Positions 1-9,046 of a DNA stretch of 25,275 nucleotides are shown here, piece after piece. The DNA is from CAYFZR01 sp964347835 [NCBI: uncultured archaeon] (GTDB lineage Archaea > CAYFZR01), in NCBI GenBank assembly GCA_964347835.1, contig CAYFZR010000030.1:1-25275 (forward strand). The letters run 5' to 3'. A program made the position numbers and the translations under genes. How positions within the stretch are numbered: position 1 is the stretch's first letter; each line of letters opens with the position of its first letter. The notes beneath the pieces were generated by a model that was not told where the DNA came from, searched no databases, and was given only the letters and a program-made list of their open reading frames with translations.

Positions 1-120
1 AGAAAGCAAAATTTAAAGTGGAAAAGGCTCGTTTGGTACCATTTATGAAATAATATTAGATAAAATTGCGGATGCAACGAGCCACGTTGCGTGTAACGAG
101 CCACGTTCCATAGCCAGGCT
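1..120 (+). repeat. Dispersed hairpin repeat, left-end copy with two AGCCA hairpins
   Basis: Positions 1-25 are exactly the reverse complement of 25168-25192, and the similarity continues more loosely up to the hairpin at 74-90. That hairpin has arms GCAACG (74-79) and CGTTGC (85-90) around loop AGCCA. A second, shorter one follows at 95-107 with arms AACG and CGTT and the same loop. A small palindrome AGCCAGGCT lies at 112-120. No reading frame is evident. Confidence 0.75.
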
Positions 121-122
121 GT

Positions 123-175
123 TTTTGATCGAACTTTTTTTAAAAGTTCGTTGCGGGTGCAGCGAGCCACGCTAC
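123..175 (+). repeat. Dispersed hairpin repeat, copy overlapping the end of dph6
   Basis: Positions 123-156 are identical over 34 bp to 21906-21939. They include a perfect inverted repeat at 130-150 (9-bp arms starting CGAAC, 3-base loop). An AGCCA hairpin follows at 159-175 with arms GCAGCG and CGCTAC. The one mismatched base in the right arm creates the dph6 stop codon (minus-strand TAG, 172-174). Confidence 0.75.
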
Positions 176-840
176 TTTTCAACTAATATTGCCTTCTTTA
201 TGTCTAAATATCCGCTATCCCCCTCCCAAATGACGGCTTTTTCCAAGATTTCTATCTTTTGTTTGAAAAATGGAGCATCTAAAACTAAGGTCTCGAATTC
301 TCCACCTTCTCCTGTTAGATGTATTTTATACTTTTTGTTGAGCTCTATTAATTTTTCCACGCTTTCTTTACCCAAATCTCTTCCAATCCAATCTTTTGTA
401 AAACCCAGAGCACTCACACCAGATATGATAACACGAAATCTTTCACTTACTTCTCTTAACACAGATTTAGGATCACTGTGCCATAAAGGTGTGATTGAAT
501 TTATTTTCAGTCCCTCACATATTCTCTCAATTCTTCTCTTTTGATATTCAGATGCTAATGTTCCTGAAACTACTCCGTCTATATCTAATTTTGATAGAAT
601 TTCCTTTAAATCTTCTAATTCCTTTTCCTTTTCAGAAATGCTCTCTTTGGATATCAAGGGTAGGCCAATAGATTTTGCCTGAAGTTCTGTAACACGTATA
701 CAGGGATAGTGGTACATGTAACTCTCTCTTGATCTAGGAAAGATTGTTACAAGATATCTGACATCGAATCCTTGATTAATTGCACGAAATAACGCAAGAC
801 TTGAGTCTTTTCCACCTGAAAATAAAGACGCGACCCGCAT
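172..840 (-). CDS. dph6: Diphthine--ammonia ligase (Dph6-type ATP pyrophosphatase)
   Basis: Likely catalyses the last, ATP-dependent amidation step of diphthamide synthesis on elongation factor 2 in the cytoplasm. The N-terminus carries the PP-loop SGGKDSS (residues 8-14 from the chosen start), and the C-terminal part carries GEGGEFETLVLDAPFF, the archaeal Dph6 family signature. At about 222 residues it is a normal single-domain length. The frame opens upstream at a GTG (864), but the ATG at 840 (MRVASLFSGGKDS) matches where PP-loop proteins of this family normally begin and follows a purine-rich GGGTAAGGG. The gene is alone on the minus strand, divergent from the ACDS operon. Its stop codon lies inside a dispersed hairpin repeat (159-175). 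Family assignment is firm; the exact start is inferred. Confidence 0.9.
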   Translation of the reverse strand: MRVASLFSGGKDSSLALFRAINQGFDVRYLVTIFPRSRESYMYHYPCIRVTELQAKSIGLPLISKESISEKEKELEDLKEILSKLDIDGVVSGTLASEYQKRRIERICEGLKINSITPLWHSDPKSVLREVSERFRVIISGVSALGFTKDWIGRDLGKESVEKLIELNKKYKIHLTGEGGEFETLVLDAPFFKQKIEILEKAVIWEGDSGYLDIKKAILVEK

Positions 841-1063
841 ATCCCTTACCCTTCCATAAGCCACTTGTCAGTGTTTTTGTTTTAATAGCATCATAAACTT
901 TTCTCCATTTTTAGAATTTAATCAGTCGTTTACGGCATGCTTTCCTTTTTACTGACGAATAACATCCTAAAATAATAATTCAGTTTGATTTGATTTTTCA
1001 GAGAAATATAACTGAGTAATCGGAAACCCATAGCCTAGTATCTCATTTACCATGCAAGATAAC

Positions 1064-1122
1064 TTTATATATCCTACTTTATCTGGTGATAATATAACCA
1101 ACCAAGAGATTAATCAGGAGGT
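1064..1122 (+). promoter_or_regulatory. Promoter and ribosome site of the ACDS operon
   Basis: The sequence TTTATATATC at 1064-1073 is a good archaeal TATA box. A start of transcription about 25 bases downstream (around 1093-1096) would give a leader of roughly 35 bases. AGGAGGT at 1116-1122 is a strong Shine-Dalgarno site 6 bases before the cdhA ATG. The rest of the 841-1128 gap holds no gene I can support. Confidence 0.7.
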
Positions 1123-1128
1123 AAGATT

Positions 1129-3504
1129 ATGGCTAAAAACCCGGAGAGGATCGCTATCGAAGGTCTGGAAGGAGTTTCAATTAGTATAGGAAAAATCATT
1201 GAAGAAGCCGAAATCTGGGAAGAGCCAGTAGGACCAACGCCAAAGCCAGGTGTTATAGATCTAAGGGACTGGGATTTCACTTTGCTTAAAAGATATCATC
1301 CTTTTTATGCACCCTACTGCGATATGTGCTGTTTATGTACCATGGGAAAATGCGATCTTAGTGGAGAAAGAAGAGGTGCCTGCGGAATAGACATCTCCAA
1401 TCAAACTGGAAGAATAGTTCTAGCTGCCTGTTTAATTGGGTGCGCTGCTCATACTGCCCACACAAGACACATGCTCCATGAGTTGATCGATAGGTTTGGA
1501 CACGACCATCCAATAGATATTGGTAAGGAAGTGATAGATGTTGAAGCCCCGCTAACAAGATTAATCGTGGGCACGAAGCCCTCTGTAATAGGTGATTTTG
1601 AAGAAGTTTTAGATTATGTGGAAGAACAGATAACTCATTGTCTCGCGGCAGTACACACGGGACAGGAAGGATCTTACTTAGATTTTGAGTCTAAAGCACT
1701 TCACACAGGTATGCTCGATCTGCTTGCTATGGAAGTAGCAGATATTGCACAGATATCTTGTTTAGGCTTCCCAAAGGCAGATCCTGAAGCACCTTTGGTC
1801 GAGATAGGGATGGGGGCAGTAGACAAGGAAAAGCCTGTAATCCTTGGAATAGGACATAACGTCTTGCCAGGCGTAGGAATCGTTGACTATATAGTAGATC
1901 AAGGACTTGAAGATCAATTTGAGGTTTGTGCTATATGCTGTACTTCTCATGACATGACTCGCTACTACACTAAAGCGAAGGTAGTAGGACCGATTTCTCA
2001 ACAACTAAAGTTCATAAGGTCTGGTGTTCCAGACGTCATAGTGGTAGATGAACAATGCGTAAGGGCAGATATTTTGCAAGAGGCTCAGAAGATAAAGGCC
2101 CCTGTGATTACCACCATGGATAAGATCCTTTATGGATTGCCAAATAGGACTAATGACCCAGCGGATGAGATCGTAAAAGACCTTATCGAAGGCAAATTGC
2201 CTGGGGCATTCATATCAGATCCTTACAAGGTAGGAGAAGTAGCAGTTAAGGTTGCTAAAGCAATTGAGCCAAAAAGGAAGAAATTCAAGGTTATACCTGA
2301 TTTAAAGAAAGTTCAAGAAATTGCATCAACATGTACTTCTTGCGAGAAATGTAGACGTGTTTGCCCACCAAATTTGCCCATTCACACAGCAAACGAAGCA
2401 GCTTCGGAAGGAGATTTCGCTTTACTGGTTGAGTTACATGAAAGGTGCATAGGATGTGGAAAATGCGCCATCGAGTGTCCTCAGGATATTGATCCATTAA
2501 ACTTGATAGAATCAGCATCAGAGGCACAAATAAAGACAGAGAAATCCGTTATGAGATCTGGAAGAGGAGCGATATCAGACGTAGAGATAAGAAATGTTGG
2601 TGCACCCATTGTTTTGGGTACGATACCGGGAGTAATAGCCTACGTGGGGTGTTCGAACTATCCCGGAGCAAGAAAGGATCTATTCGAGATGGCTGATGAG
2701 TTTGTAAAGAGAAACTTTATAGTAGTAACTTCTGGATGCTCTGCTATGGACGTATCATTTTACAAAGACGAAGAGGGAAAAACCATATGGGAGAGATATC
2801 CAGGAGCTTTTGATGCTGCCAACATATGTAATACTGGCTCTTGCGTATCGAACGCACATATAGCAGGAGCAGCAATAAAGGTAGCTAACATATTCGCGAT
2901 GAGGAACCTCAGAGCCAATTTCGAAGAAATAGCCGATTATATACTCAATAGAGTTGGCGCGGTAGGAGTCGCATGGGGAGCTTACTCCCAAAAGGCGGCA
3001 TCTATTGCTACCGGGTGTAATAGATTAGGCGTCCCGGTAATAGTAGGACCCCATGGATCTAAGTATAGAAGGATGTATCTTGGAAGAAAGGACAAAGAAG
3101 AAGATTGGCAAATCATTGATGCGAAAGATGGTACTATCCATAACTTCGAGCCCGGACCTGAACATCTGATTTATACGGCAGAAAGCAAGGAAGAGGCAAT
3201 AGTACAAACCGCCCGCTTAGTAATGAGACCAAACGATACTGCTCCAGGAAGATCTATAAAATTGACTCATTACTTAGACCTATCCAATAAATACTTTGGA
3301 GAGTACCCAGAGGACTGGTGGGTGTTCGTTAGACACGAAACTGATCTTCCTATAGCAAGAAGAGCAGAATTATTGGGAGTTCTAGAGAAAGAACACGGAT
3401 TCGAGGTAAAAGATAAGAAGATTAAGAGCGGTCAAGTAAGACCTTATGATCCAAGATTTGACCCAACAAATCTACCAAGACTAATAAGAAAGAGGAAGGT
3501 GTAA
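1129..3504 (+). CDS. cdhA: ACDS complex alpha subunit, carbon monoxide dehydrogenase
   Basis: Catalytic Ni-Fe-S carbon monoxide dehydrogenase of the five-subunit ACDS complex, which makes or cleaves acetyl-CoA in the archaeal Wood-Ljungdahl pathway. The N-terminal cysteines C64, C67, C68, C70, C75 and C85 fit the B- and D-cluster motifs; C101, C105, H108, H111 and H114 follow. Two ferredoxin-like motifs, [12 protein letters not shown] (about 403-414) and [12 protein letters not shown] (about 443-454), are the [4Fe-4S] insert that distinguishes archaeal CdhA from bacterial CooS. Candidate C-cluster cysteines lie near 507, 535 and 566-571 (CNTGSC). The length of 791 residues is typical. It is the first gene of the operon behind a strong promoter and ribosome site, with cdhB 5 bases downstream. 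No defect is visible. Confidence 0.97.
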   Translation: MAKNPERIAIEGLEGVSISIGKIIEEAEIWEEPVGPTPKPGVIDLRDWDFTLLKRYHPFYAPYCDMCCLCTMGKCDLSGERRGACGIDISNQTGRIVLAACLIGCAAHTAHTRHMLHELIDRFGHDHPIDIGKEVIDVEAPLTRLIVGTKPSVIGDFEEVLDYVEEQITHCLAAVHTGQEGSYLDFESKALHTGMLDLLAMEVADIAQISCLGFPKADPEAPLVEIGMGAVDKEKPVILGIGHNVLPGVGIVDYIVDQGLEDQFEVCAICCTSHDMTRYYTKAKVVGPISQQLKFIRSGVPDVIVVDEQCVRADILQEAQKIKAPVITTMDKILYGLPNRTNDPADEIVKDLIEGKLPGAFISDPYKVGEVAVKVAKAIEPKRKKFKVIPDLKKVQEIASTCTSCEKCRRVCPPNLPIHTANEAASEGDFALLVELHERCIGCGKCAIECPQDIDPLNLIESASEAQIKTEKSVMRSGRGAISDVEIRNVGAPIVLGTIPGVIAYVGCSNYPGARKDLFEMADEFVKRNFIVVTSGCSAMDVSFYKDEEGKTIWERYPGAFDAANICNTGSCVSNAHIAGAAIKVANIFAMRNLRANFEEIADYILNRVGAVGVAWGAYSQKAASIATGCNRLGVPVIVGPHGSKYRRMYLGRKDKEEDWQIIDAKDGTIHNFEPGPEHLIYTAESKEEAIVQTARLVMRPNDTAPGRSIKLTHYLDLSNKYFGEYPEDWWVFVRHETDLPIARRAELLGVLEKEHGFEVKDKKIKSGQVRPYDPRFDPTNLPRLIRKRKV

Positions 3505-3509
3505 TTAAT

Positions 3510-4037
3510 ATGACAAAAATAGATGATACACCCTGGGAGAGAGCTAATGTAGTGGGTCCGGTTACAGCGAGGGCTACTGATGGAAAGACTCTAGGGAGGC
3601 TAATCTCTAAGGCAAAAAGACCATTGATCGTGGCAGGATCTGAAATAATGTATAAGTTGAACAAAAAGGAGTTAATCGATTACATTATCGATATCGCGAA
3701 GAAAAAGAATATTCCAATCATAGCAACGGCACACATAGTAAGAGAATTTAAGGATAGGGGAGTGAACGCGAAATCGATGGGTATTTTAGATATAACCAAT
3801 CTACTAAGGGATAATGAATGGCAAGGTTTAGATGGTGAAGGACCTTATGATGTTGTAGCCTACGTTGGTGGATTGTACTATCAACAATCACTCATGTTGC
3901 AGTGTCTAAAACACTTTGGAAAAATGAGGACTATAACTCTTGATAAATATTATCACCCTAACGCTACGATGTCGTTTGGCAACATGAGCGATGAAGATTG
4001 GGATAAGGAATTAATAGAGGTGATAGAGAACCTCTGA
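3510..4037 (+). CDS. cdhB: ACDS complex epsilon subunit
   Basis: Small partner of CdhA in the alpha2-epsilon2 CO dehydrogenase component of ACDS. The 175-residue length, the N-terminus (TPWERANVVGPVTARAT) and the internal segment RPLIVAGSEI are characteristic of the CdhB family. The subunit binds no metal itself, and no cysteine cluster is seen; its proposed role in electron transfer to FAD is family knowledge. The gene follows cdhA by 5 bases, with GGAAGGTG near the cdhA stop serving as ribosome site, and precedes cdhC by 12 bases. It is surely co-transcribed with both. Confidence 0.95.
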   Translation: MTKIDDTPWERANVVGPVTARATDGKTLGRLISKAKRPLIVAGSEIMYKLNKKELIDYIIDIAKKKNIPIIATAHIVREFKDRGVNAKSMGILDITNLLRDNEWQGLDGEGPYDVVAYVGGLYYQQSLMLQCLKHFGKMRTITLDKYYHPNATMSFGNMSDEDWDKELIEVIENL

Positions 4038-4049
4038 GGAGGCGTAAAA

Positions 4050-5486
4050 ATGGCAGAAGAAATTACTGCGGACGTTTTTCCGTTCGATATGAGTCCTATG
4101 TATGAAGGAGAGAGGATTAGAGGAGAAGACATGTACGTAGAGTTGGCAGGACCTAAGGGGATAGGCTTTGAAATTGTTGAAGCAGCGTCAATGGAAGAGA
4201 TAGAGGACTACAAGGTTACCCTAATCGGACCAGACTTGGAAGAGATGGAGGAAGGCGCAAGATATCCGTATGCTATGGTATACAGGGTAGCAGGGGAAAT
4301 GGTTGAAAAAGACCTTGAATCTGTAATTGAGAGGAGAAATCATGAGTTCCAGAACTTTATCCAGGGTTACATGCATTTAAACCAAAGATACGACGTTTGG
4401 ATTAGGATAAATAAAGATGCCATCAAAAAAGGATTAAAATCGTTAAAACAGATTGCTCAAGCTACTATGTTCTTGTTTAAACAAGAATTACCCTTCATAG
4501 AGAAGATAGAGGCTATATACATTACCGATGAGGCGGAAGTAGAAAAGAGAATACCTGATGCCATGAAGGTATACGAAGAGAGAGATGCAAGAACTAGAGA
4601 GTTAAGCGAGGAAGACGTTGATACTTTTTATGGATGCACCCTCTGCCAATCATTTGCTCCAACAAATGTATGCGTGATTACACCAGACAGAGTATCTTTA
4701 TGCGGAGCAATGACATGGTTTGACGGGAGAGCCGCTGCTAAAGTAGATCCAGAAGGTCCTATGAAGATAATACCGAAAGGAGAACTATTAAATGCCGAAG
4801 TAGGTGAATATTCTGGAGTAAATGAAGCCGCTGTAACCCTCTCGGGAGGGGAATACGATAAAATATGGTTGCACAGCTTCATGCAACATCCCCATACATC
4901 TTGCGGATGTTTTGAAGTAATAGGTTTCTACATACCAGAGGTAGATGGATTCGGCTGGGTTCACAGAGACTTTAAGGGAGTAACGGTAAACGGCTTGCCT
5001 TTTTCAACCATGGCTGGTCAGACAGGAGGAGGAAAGCAGATACCAGGCTTTTTGGGCGTAGGAATAGAGTATTTCAGATCTCCAAAATTTCTGATGGCAG
5101 ATGGTGGCTGGAATAAGATAGTTTGGCTGCCAAAGTCTCTTAAAGATAGAGTACAGGACGCGATACCAGAAGATCTGGTAGATAAGGTCGCCACAGAAGA
5201 GGATACGAAAGATTTAGACGAACTAAAGGCATTTCTTAAGGATAAGGGGCATCCAGTAGTGGCTACTTGGGTAGAGGAAATTCCTGAAGAGGTTCCAGAA
5301 GAAATACCTGTTCCAGAGGCTCCAGCAGTTACTCCAACTGTACCAACCCCAGAAATGCCGACGTTCATGCCGACCATGCCTACAGTTCCAACCGGAATGC
5401 CTGTTGCAGGAGGCACTGTAAGACTAGTATTAAAGGGCGCAAAAATACACATCGATAAGGTAATCGTGAAGAGAGAGACCAAGTAA
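4050..5486 (+). CDS. cdhC: ACDS complex beta subunit, acetyl-CoA synthase
   Basis: Forms or cleaves the C-C and C-S bonds of acetyl-CoA at the Ni-Ni-[4Fe-4S] A-cluster. C196, C199, C208 and C218 (CTLCQSFAPTNVC through LCGA) can hold the cubane, and the C-G-C pair C285/C287 in HPHTSCGCFEV can hold the nickels. This matches the archaeal family pattern. As usual for archaeal forms it lacks the large bacterial N-terminal domain. Residues about 409-455 form a Pro/Glu/Thr/Val-rich linker, followed by a 23-residue basic/hydrophobic tail. A GAGGAGGCG ribosome site precedes the ATG. Third gene of the operon. Confidence 0.96.
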   Translation: MAEEITADVFPFDMSPMYEGERIRGEDMYVELAGPKGIGFEIVEAASMEEIEDYKVTLIGPDLEEMEEGARYPYAMVYRVAGEMVEKDLESVIERRNHEFQNFIQGYMHLNQRYDVWIRINKDAIKKGLKSLKQIAQATMFLFKQELPFIEKIEAIYITDEAEVEKRIPDAMKVYEERDARTRELSEEDVDTFYGCTLCQSFAPTNVCVITPDRVSLCGAMTWFDGRAAAKVDPEGPMKIIPKGELLNAEVGEYSGVNEAAVTLSGGEYDKIWLHSFMQHPHTSCGCFEVIGFYIPEVDGFGWVHRDFKGVTVNGLPFSTMAGQTGGGKQIPGFLGVGIEYFRSPKFLMADGGWNKIVWLPKSLKDRVQDAIPEDLVDKVATEEDTKDLDELKAFLKDKGHPVVATWVEEIPEEVPEEIPVPEAPAVTPTVPTPEMPTFMPTMPTVPTGMPVAGGTVRLVLKGAKIHIDKVIVKRETK

Positions 5487-5515
5487 GGTCTCTCAAATCC
5501 TCCAGGGGAAACATC

Positions 5516-6301
5516 GTGAAAAAAGGTACAGTTATCGCGGTCTCTGGTAAAGGAGGTACCGGAAAGACTTTTGTTTCGGCTAGTTTGATCAGTCTGTTAA
5601 GTAAAAAAGACTCCAAACTTATTCTAGCAGTTGATGCAGACGCTGACTCTAATTTGCCAGAGGCATTGGGCGTTGAATTTGATAAAACTGTAGGTGATAT
5701 AAGGGAAAAGATATCTGATGACTTTCGCTCACTCCCTCCAGGAACTTCGAAAGATATTCTACTCGAAGGAAAAATAATGGAGATAGTAGTTGAGGGACCT
5801 AAATTTGATCTCTTGGTTATGGGAAGACCCGAAGGTTCAGGATGCTACTGCCTTGTAAATCATATGCTGAGAGACATAATAGACAAATTTGCAAGACACT
5901 ACGATGTTACTATAATAGACACCGAGGCTGGGTTAGAGCACATGAGCAGGAGAACTACCAGAGATGTTGATATACTGCTGGTGGTTACTGATCCAACAGT
6001 TAAGGGATTAAAAACAGCAGAAAGAATAAAAGACCTAGCCAGAGAATTAGAAATAAAATTTGATAAAATGGCAGTAATTTTAAATCGTGTGTTACCAGAA
6101 ATGGAAGAAAATCTAAGAAAAAAGGCAAATGAACTTGGATTGGAGGTTATTGGAGTAATACCAGAAGACAAGAATGTTTCCCTCTATGATCTGGAAGGAA
6201 GACCTGTGGTTGAATTACCTAAAGATTCACCTTCTGTATTAGCAATTGAAGAGATATTGAATAAACTTGATGGGGGTATATTAGTTGGAGGAAAAGATTG
6301 A
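5516..6301 (+). CDS. cooC: CooC-type nickel-insertion ATPase (first copy)
   Basis: Likely a P-loop ATPase that loads nickel during CO dehydrogenase/acetyl-CoA synthase maturation. It has the deviant Walker A motif GKGGTGKT (residues 11-18), a DADADSNLPEALG segment, and the paired C110-x-C112 (GSGCYC) that binds metal at the CooC dimer interface. The start is GTG, 7 bases after AGGGGAA. The 261-residue length is normal. It lies between cdhC and cdhD, the usual position of cooC in archaeal ACDS operons. Its last 17 bases overlap cdhD, implying translational coupling. Which metal centre this copy serves, CdhA C-cluster or CdhC A-cluster, cannot be read from the sequence. Confidence 0.9.
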   Translation: MKKGTVIAVSGKGGTGKTFVSASLISLLSKKDSKLILAVDADADSNLPEALGVEFDKTVGDIREKISDDFRSLPPGTSKDILLEGKIMEIVVEGPKFDLLVMGRPEGSGCYCLVNHMLRDIIDKFARHYDVTIIDTEAGLEHMSRRTTRDVDILLVVTDPTVKGLKTAERIKDLARELEIKFDKMAVILNRVLPEMEENLRKKANELGLEVIGVIPEDKNVSLYDLEGRPVVELPKDSPSVLAIEEILNKLDGGILVGGKD

Positions 6302-7595
6302 CCTTTCAGAGCTTTTAAAAATCTTAGAGGCCCTCGATATTGAGGAATTGGAAGACGTTACCATCGAACTAGGAGAAGAGGGCGAGATGATCATTGAAAT
6401 TGAACCCGGTCAAATGCAAATGCCTGCCGCGCTTTATAAGGTAGCGTACTTTGCACAATTATTAGCCCAAAGTCTTCAGGAACTAACAGGTGTAACTGTA
6501 ACTGTGCCAACCGTTCCTACTGTTCCAACCGTACCGGAAGCCGTGCCTGAGGTAATACCCAAAGTCACACTGGAAGCGGCTAAATTTGATGCTCCGAAGA
6601 TACAATGGCTACAAGGGATAGAAGAGATTACATTAGGCGCGACTAAATCCGATGGTGGAACAAGAAGCCAAGTAATTAAGTTAGGAGGCCATAAAACCCT
6701 GCCGTTTTATAACTTCGAGGCAAAGAACCCTAACGTTCCAGTAGTAACAGTAGACGTCTTTGATATGCCCATTCCTCTTGCAGGACCCGTTAAGGCTACC
6801 ATAGAGGACGTCATGGAAGACCCTTCTGACTGGGCAAAGAAATGCGTGAATGAATTCGGTGCAGACATGGTAACTATACATCTTATCTCGACAGATCCTG
6901 CAATAAAAGATACGCCTTCTAAAGAGGCTGCTAAGGTTGTTGAGGATGTATTACAGGCAGTTAAGGTACCAATTGTGGTTGGAGGATCTGGGGTTCCCGA
7001 AAGAGATCCGGAGGTTTTGGAAGAAGCGGCTAAAGTTTCGGAAGGCGAAAGAATTTTGTTGGCATCGGCGAGTCTAAATCTGGATTATAAGAGAGTTGCT
7101 AAGGCGGCTATAGACTACGGACATGTCGTTTTATCGTGGACGCAACTCGATATAAACAACCAAAAGACATTGAACAGATACTTGTTTAGAGAGGGAGTCC
7201 CGAGGGAGCAAATCATAATGGACCCTACTACTGCGGCTCTAGGTTATGGATTAGACTATGCCTTTACCAACATGCAAAGAATAAGAATAGGTGGTTTAAA
7301 GGGAGACAGAGACATCAATTTCCCGATGTCAAGCGGAACTACCAATGCTTGGGGAGCTAGAGAGGCATGGATGAAGCAATCTCCCGTTGAAGGAGAAGAA
7401 TGGGGTCCCAGAGAATTAAGAGGCCCGCTATGGGAAGTTATCACAGGATTAACTCTGGCTTTGGCTGGAGGAGACATATTCATGATGATGCATCCCTATG
7501 CGGTCAAAACTTTGAAAGAGACCTCTCTTCAACTAGCAGGAATGATAGAGAAAGAAGTCCCAGATATCACAGACTGGGTATCTGCACGGTTATAG
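6285..7595 (+). CDS. cdhD: ACDS complex delta subunit (corrinoid iron-sulfur protein, small subunit)
   Basis: With CdhE it forms the corrinoid iron-sulfur protein that passes the methyl group between tetrahydropterin and the A-cluster. The body is a TIM barrel with family landmarks IHLISTDPAIKDTPSKEAAK, GGSGVPERDPEVLEEAAK, SWTQLDINNQK, DPTTAALGYGLDYA and FPMSSGTTNAWGAREAW. The first 65 residues are a small acidic domain, joined to the barrel by a VPTVPTVPTV linker at about 70-92. The start is a TTG at 6285, inside the cooC end and preceded by TGGGGGT. The length of 436 residues is typical. CdhE follows after 12 bases. Confidence 0.94.
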   Translation: MEEKIDLSELLKILEALDIEELEDVTIELGEEGEMIIEIEPGQMQMPAALYKVAYFAQLLAQSLQELTGVTVTVPTVPTVPTVPEAVPEVIPKVTLEAAKFDAPKIQWLQGIEEITLGATKSDGGTRSQVIKLGGHKTLPFYNFEAKNPNVPVVTVDVFDMPIPLAGPVKATIEDVMEDPSDWAKKCVNEFGADMVTIHLISTDPAIKDTPSKEAAKVVEDVLQAVKVPIVVGGSGVPERDPEVLEEAAKVSEGERILLASASLNLDYKRVAKAAIDYGHVVLSWTQLDINNQKTLNRYLFREGVPREQIIMDPTTAALGYGLDYAFTNMQRIRIGGLKGDRDINFPMSSGTTNAWGAREAWMKQSPVEGEEWGPRELRGPLWEVITGLTLALAGGDIFMMMHPYAVKTLKETSLQLAGMIEKEVPDITDWVSARL

Positions 7596-7607
7596 GAGGT
7601 ACCAAGG

Positions 7608-9008
7608 ATGGTAAAGGTAAAGAGTCCTTTGGAGGCATACCAATTTCTTCCACAGACAAACTGTGGTGACTGTGGATTTAGTACATGCATGGCTTTCGCC
7701 GCTCAATTGATAGAACGTACGAAGATGATAGAAGACTGTCCCTACATGGAAGAACCGAAATACAAGGCAAAATTGGAAAAACTAATGGATTATCTTGCAC
7801 CTCTCGTTGAAGCAGTAAGAGTTGGGGTTGGTGAGAACCAAGTTCTCATCGGCGGGGAAGAAGTACTCTACAGACACGAATTGACGTACTATAACAAAAC
7901 AGCCATAGCAATAGAAGTTACAGATGAGATGGATGAGGAAGAAATAATAAAGCGCTCCAAGTTTGCTCAAGACTTTACAAAAGAGTACATCGGAATGATA
8001 TTGAAGTTAGAGATGGTAGCGATAAGAAGCGTAAGCAACAATCCAGAGAAATTCAAAAAGGCTGTGAAAACAGTCGTAGACAACGTCAAGATACCGTTCA
8101 TGTTATGCTCTTTTGATCCTAAGATCCTAGAAGCCGGCTTAGAAGTGGCCAAGGATAGAAGACCTTTAATTTATGCAGCCACAAGAAAAAATTGGGAGGA
8201 AGTTGGTAAGTTAGCATTGAAGTACGACGTACCTTTAGCGGTATTCGCACCAAACGACCTTGAATTACTAAGGTCTATTACGAGAGCCTTAATGGTTATG
8301 GGTGTAGAAGAAATCGTACTAGATCCCGGTACCTTCCCACATGGGGAAGGCATCAGCACAACGGTAAGCAATCTGGTCATGTTAAGAAGAGCAGCGATAG
8401 AAAAAGAGCAGAAAGACTTAGGGTTCCCCCTTATTACAGTTCCTGCCGTTGCATGGTTAACAGAAGGAGATGATATTACTAAAGCCAATTTAGAGGCTAT
8501 TGTAGCCAATACGAGTTTGATAAACTTTAGCGACCTAATGATACTTCACAGCATAGATCCTTGGATGATAATACCCTTGATAACGCTTAGAGAAAACATC
8601 TACACCGATCCTAGAAGACCAGTCTCTGTAGAATCAGGATTAAGGGAGATAGGATCACCCACGGATACGTCTCCAGTTATGTTTACAACAAATTTTGCAC
8701 TCACTTATTACACTGTGGCGAGTGACATAGAAGGAGGGAACATAGACTGTTGGCTTCTTGTGATAGATACAGAAGGCATTGGAGTTGAATCTGCAGTTGC
8801 AGGAGGACAATTAAGCGCCTCAAAGGTTAAAGAGACAATGGACGATACGAAAATTGATGAGAAGGTAAAACATAAAACCATCGTAATTCCGGGTATGGCA
8901 GCGCGTATAATGGGAGAACTCGAGGATATCTCTGGATGGAACGTTGTAGTAGGTCCAAGGGACTCGAGCGGAATTCCAAAGTTAGCAGCGACCTTAGAAC
9001 TGAAGTAA
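7608..9008 (+). CDS. cdhE: ACDS complex gamma subunit (corrinoid iron-sulfur protein, large subunit)
   Basis: Large subunit of the corrinoid iron-sulfur protein. The N-terminal domain carries the [4Fe-4S] motif C19-x2-C22-x4-C27-x16-C44 (NCGDCGFSTC through EDCP). The central TIM barrel binds the methyl carrier, and the C-terminal part, with TTNFALTYYTVASDIEGG, binds the corrinoid. The length of 466 residues is standard. A clear TAGGAGGT ribosome site lies 6 bases before the ATG. It is the last gene of the canonical cdhABC-cooC-DE set. A pyrimidine-rich run after its stop (9011-9037) may reduce read-through into the next gene. Confidence 0.95.
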   Translation: MVKVKSPLEAYQFLPQTNCGDCGFSTCMAFAAQLIERTKMIEDCPYMEEPKYKAKLEKLMDYLAPLVEAVRVGVGENQVLIGGEEVLYRHELTYYNKTAIAIEVTDEMDEEEIIKRSKFAQDFTKEYIGMILKLEMVAIRSVSNNPEKFKKAVKTVVDNVKIPFMLCSFDPKILEAGLEVAKDRRPLIYAATRKNWEEVGKLALKYDVPLAVFAPNDLELLRSITRALMVMGVEEIVLDPGTFPHGEGISTTVSNLVMLRRAAIEKEQKDLGFPLITVPAVAWLTEGDDITKANLEAIVANTSLINFSDLMILHSIDPWMIIPLITLRENIYTDPRRPVSVESGLREIGSPTDTSPVMFTTNFALTYYTVASDIEGGNIDCWLLVIDTEGIGVESAVAGGQLSASKVKETMDDTKIDEKVKHKTIVIPGMAARIMGELEDISGWNVVVGPRDSSGIPKLAATLELK

Positions 9009-9010
9009 AC

Positions 9011-9037
9011 CTTTCTCTCTTTTTTATTCAATTTTTA
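9011..9037 (+). terminator. T-rich run after cdhE
   Basis: The 38-base gap after cdhE is strongly T/C-rich (CTTTCTCTCTTTTTTATTC and then ATTTTT). Archaeal RNA polymerase terminates at such runs without a hairpin, so partial termination here would set the second cooC and DUF166 genes at a lower level than the ACDS subunits. No new TATA box fits in the gap. Confidence 0.4.
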
Positions 9038-9046
9038 GGTGATTTT

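Noticed and set aside
125-544. 139-residue plus-strand reading frame
   Set aside because: It is antisense to dph6 and begins in a repeat; no ribosome site and no family features.
7400-7669. 89-residue frame across the cdhD-cdhE junction
   Set aside because: Out-of-frame shadow of two clear genes.
8936-9046. N-terminal extension of the second CooC into cdhE
   Set aside because: The extension would be out-of-frame cdhE sequence. The TTG at 9047 has a ribosome site and fits the family N-terminus.
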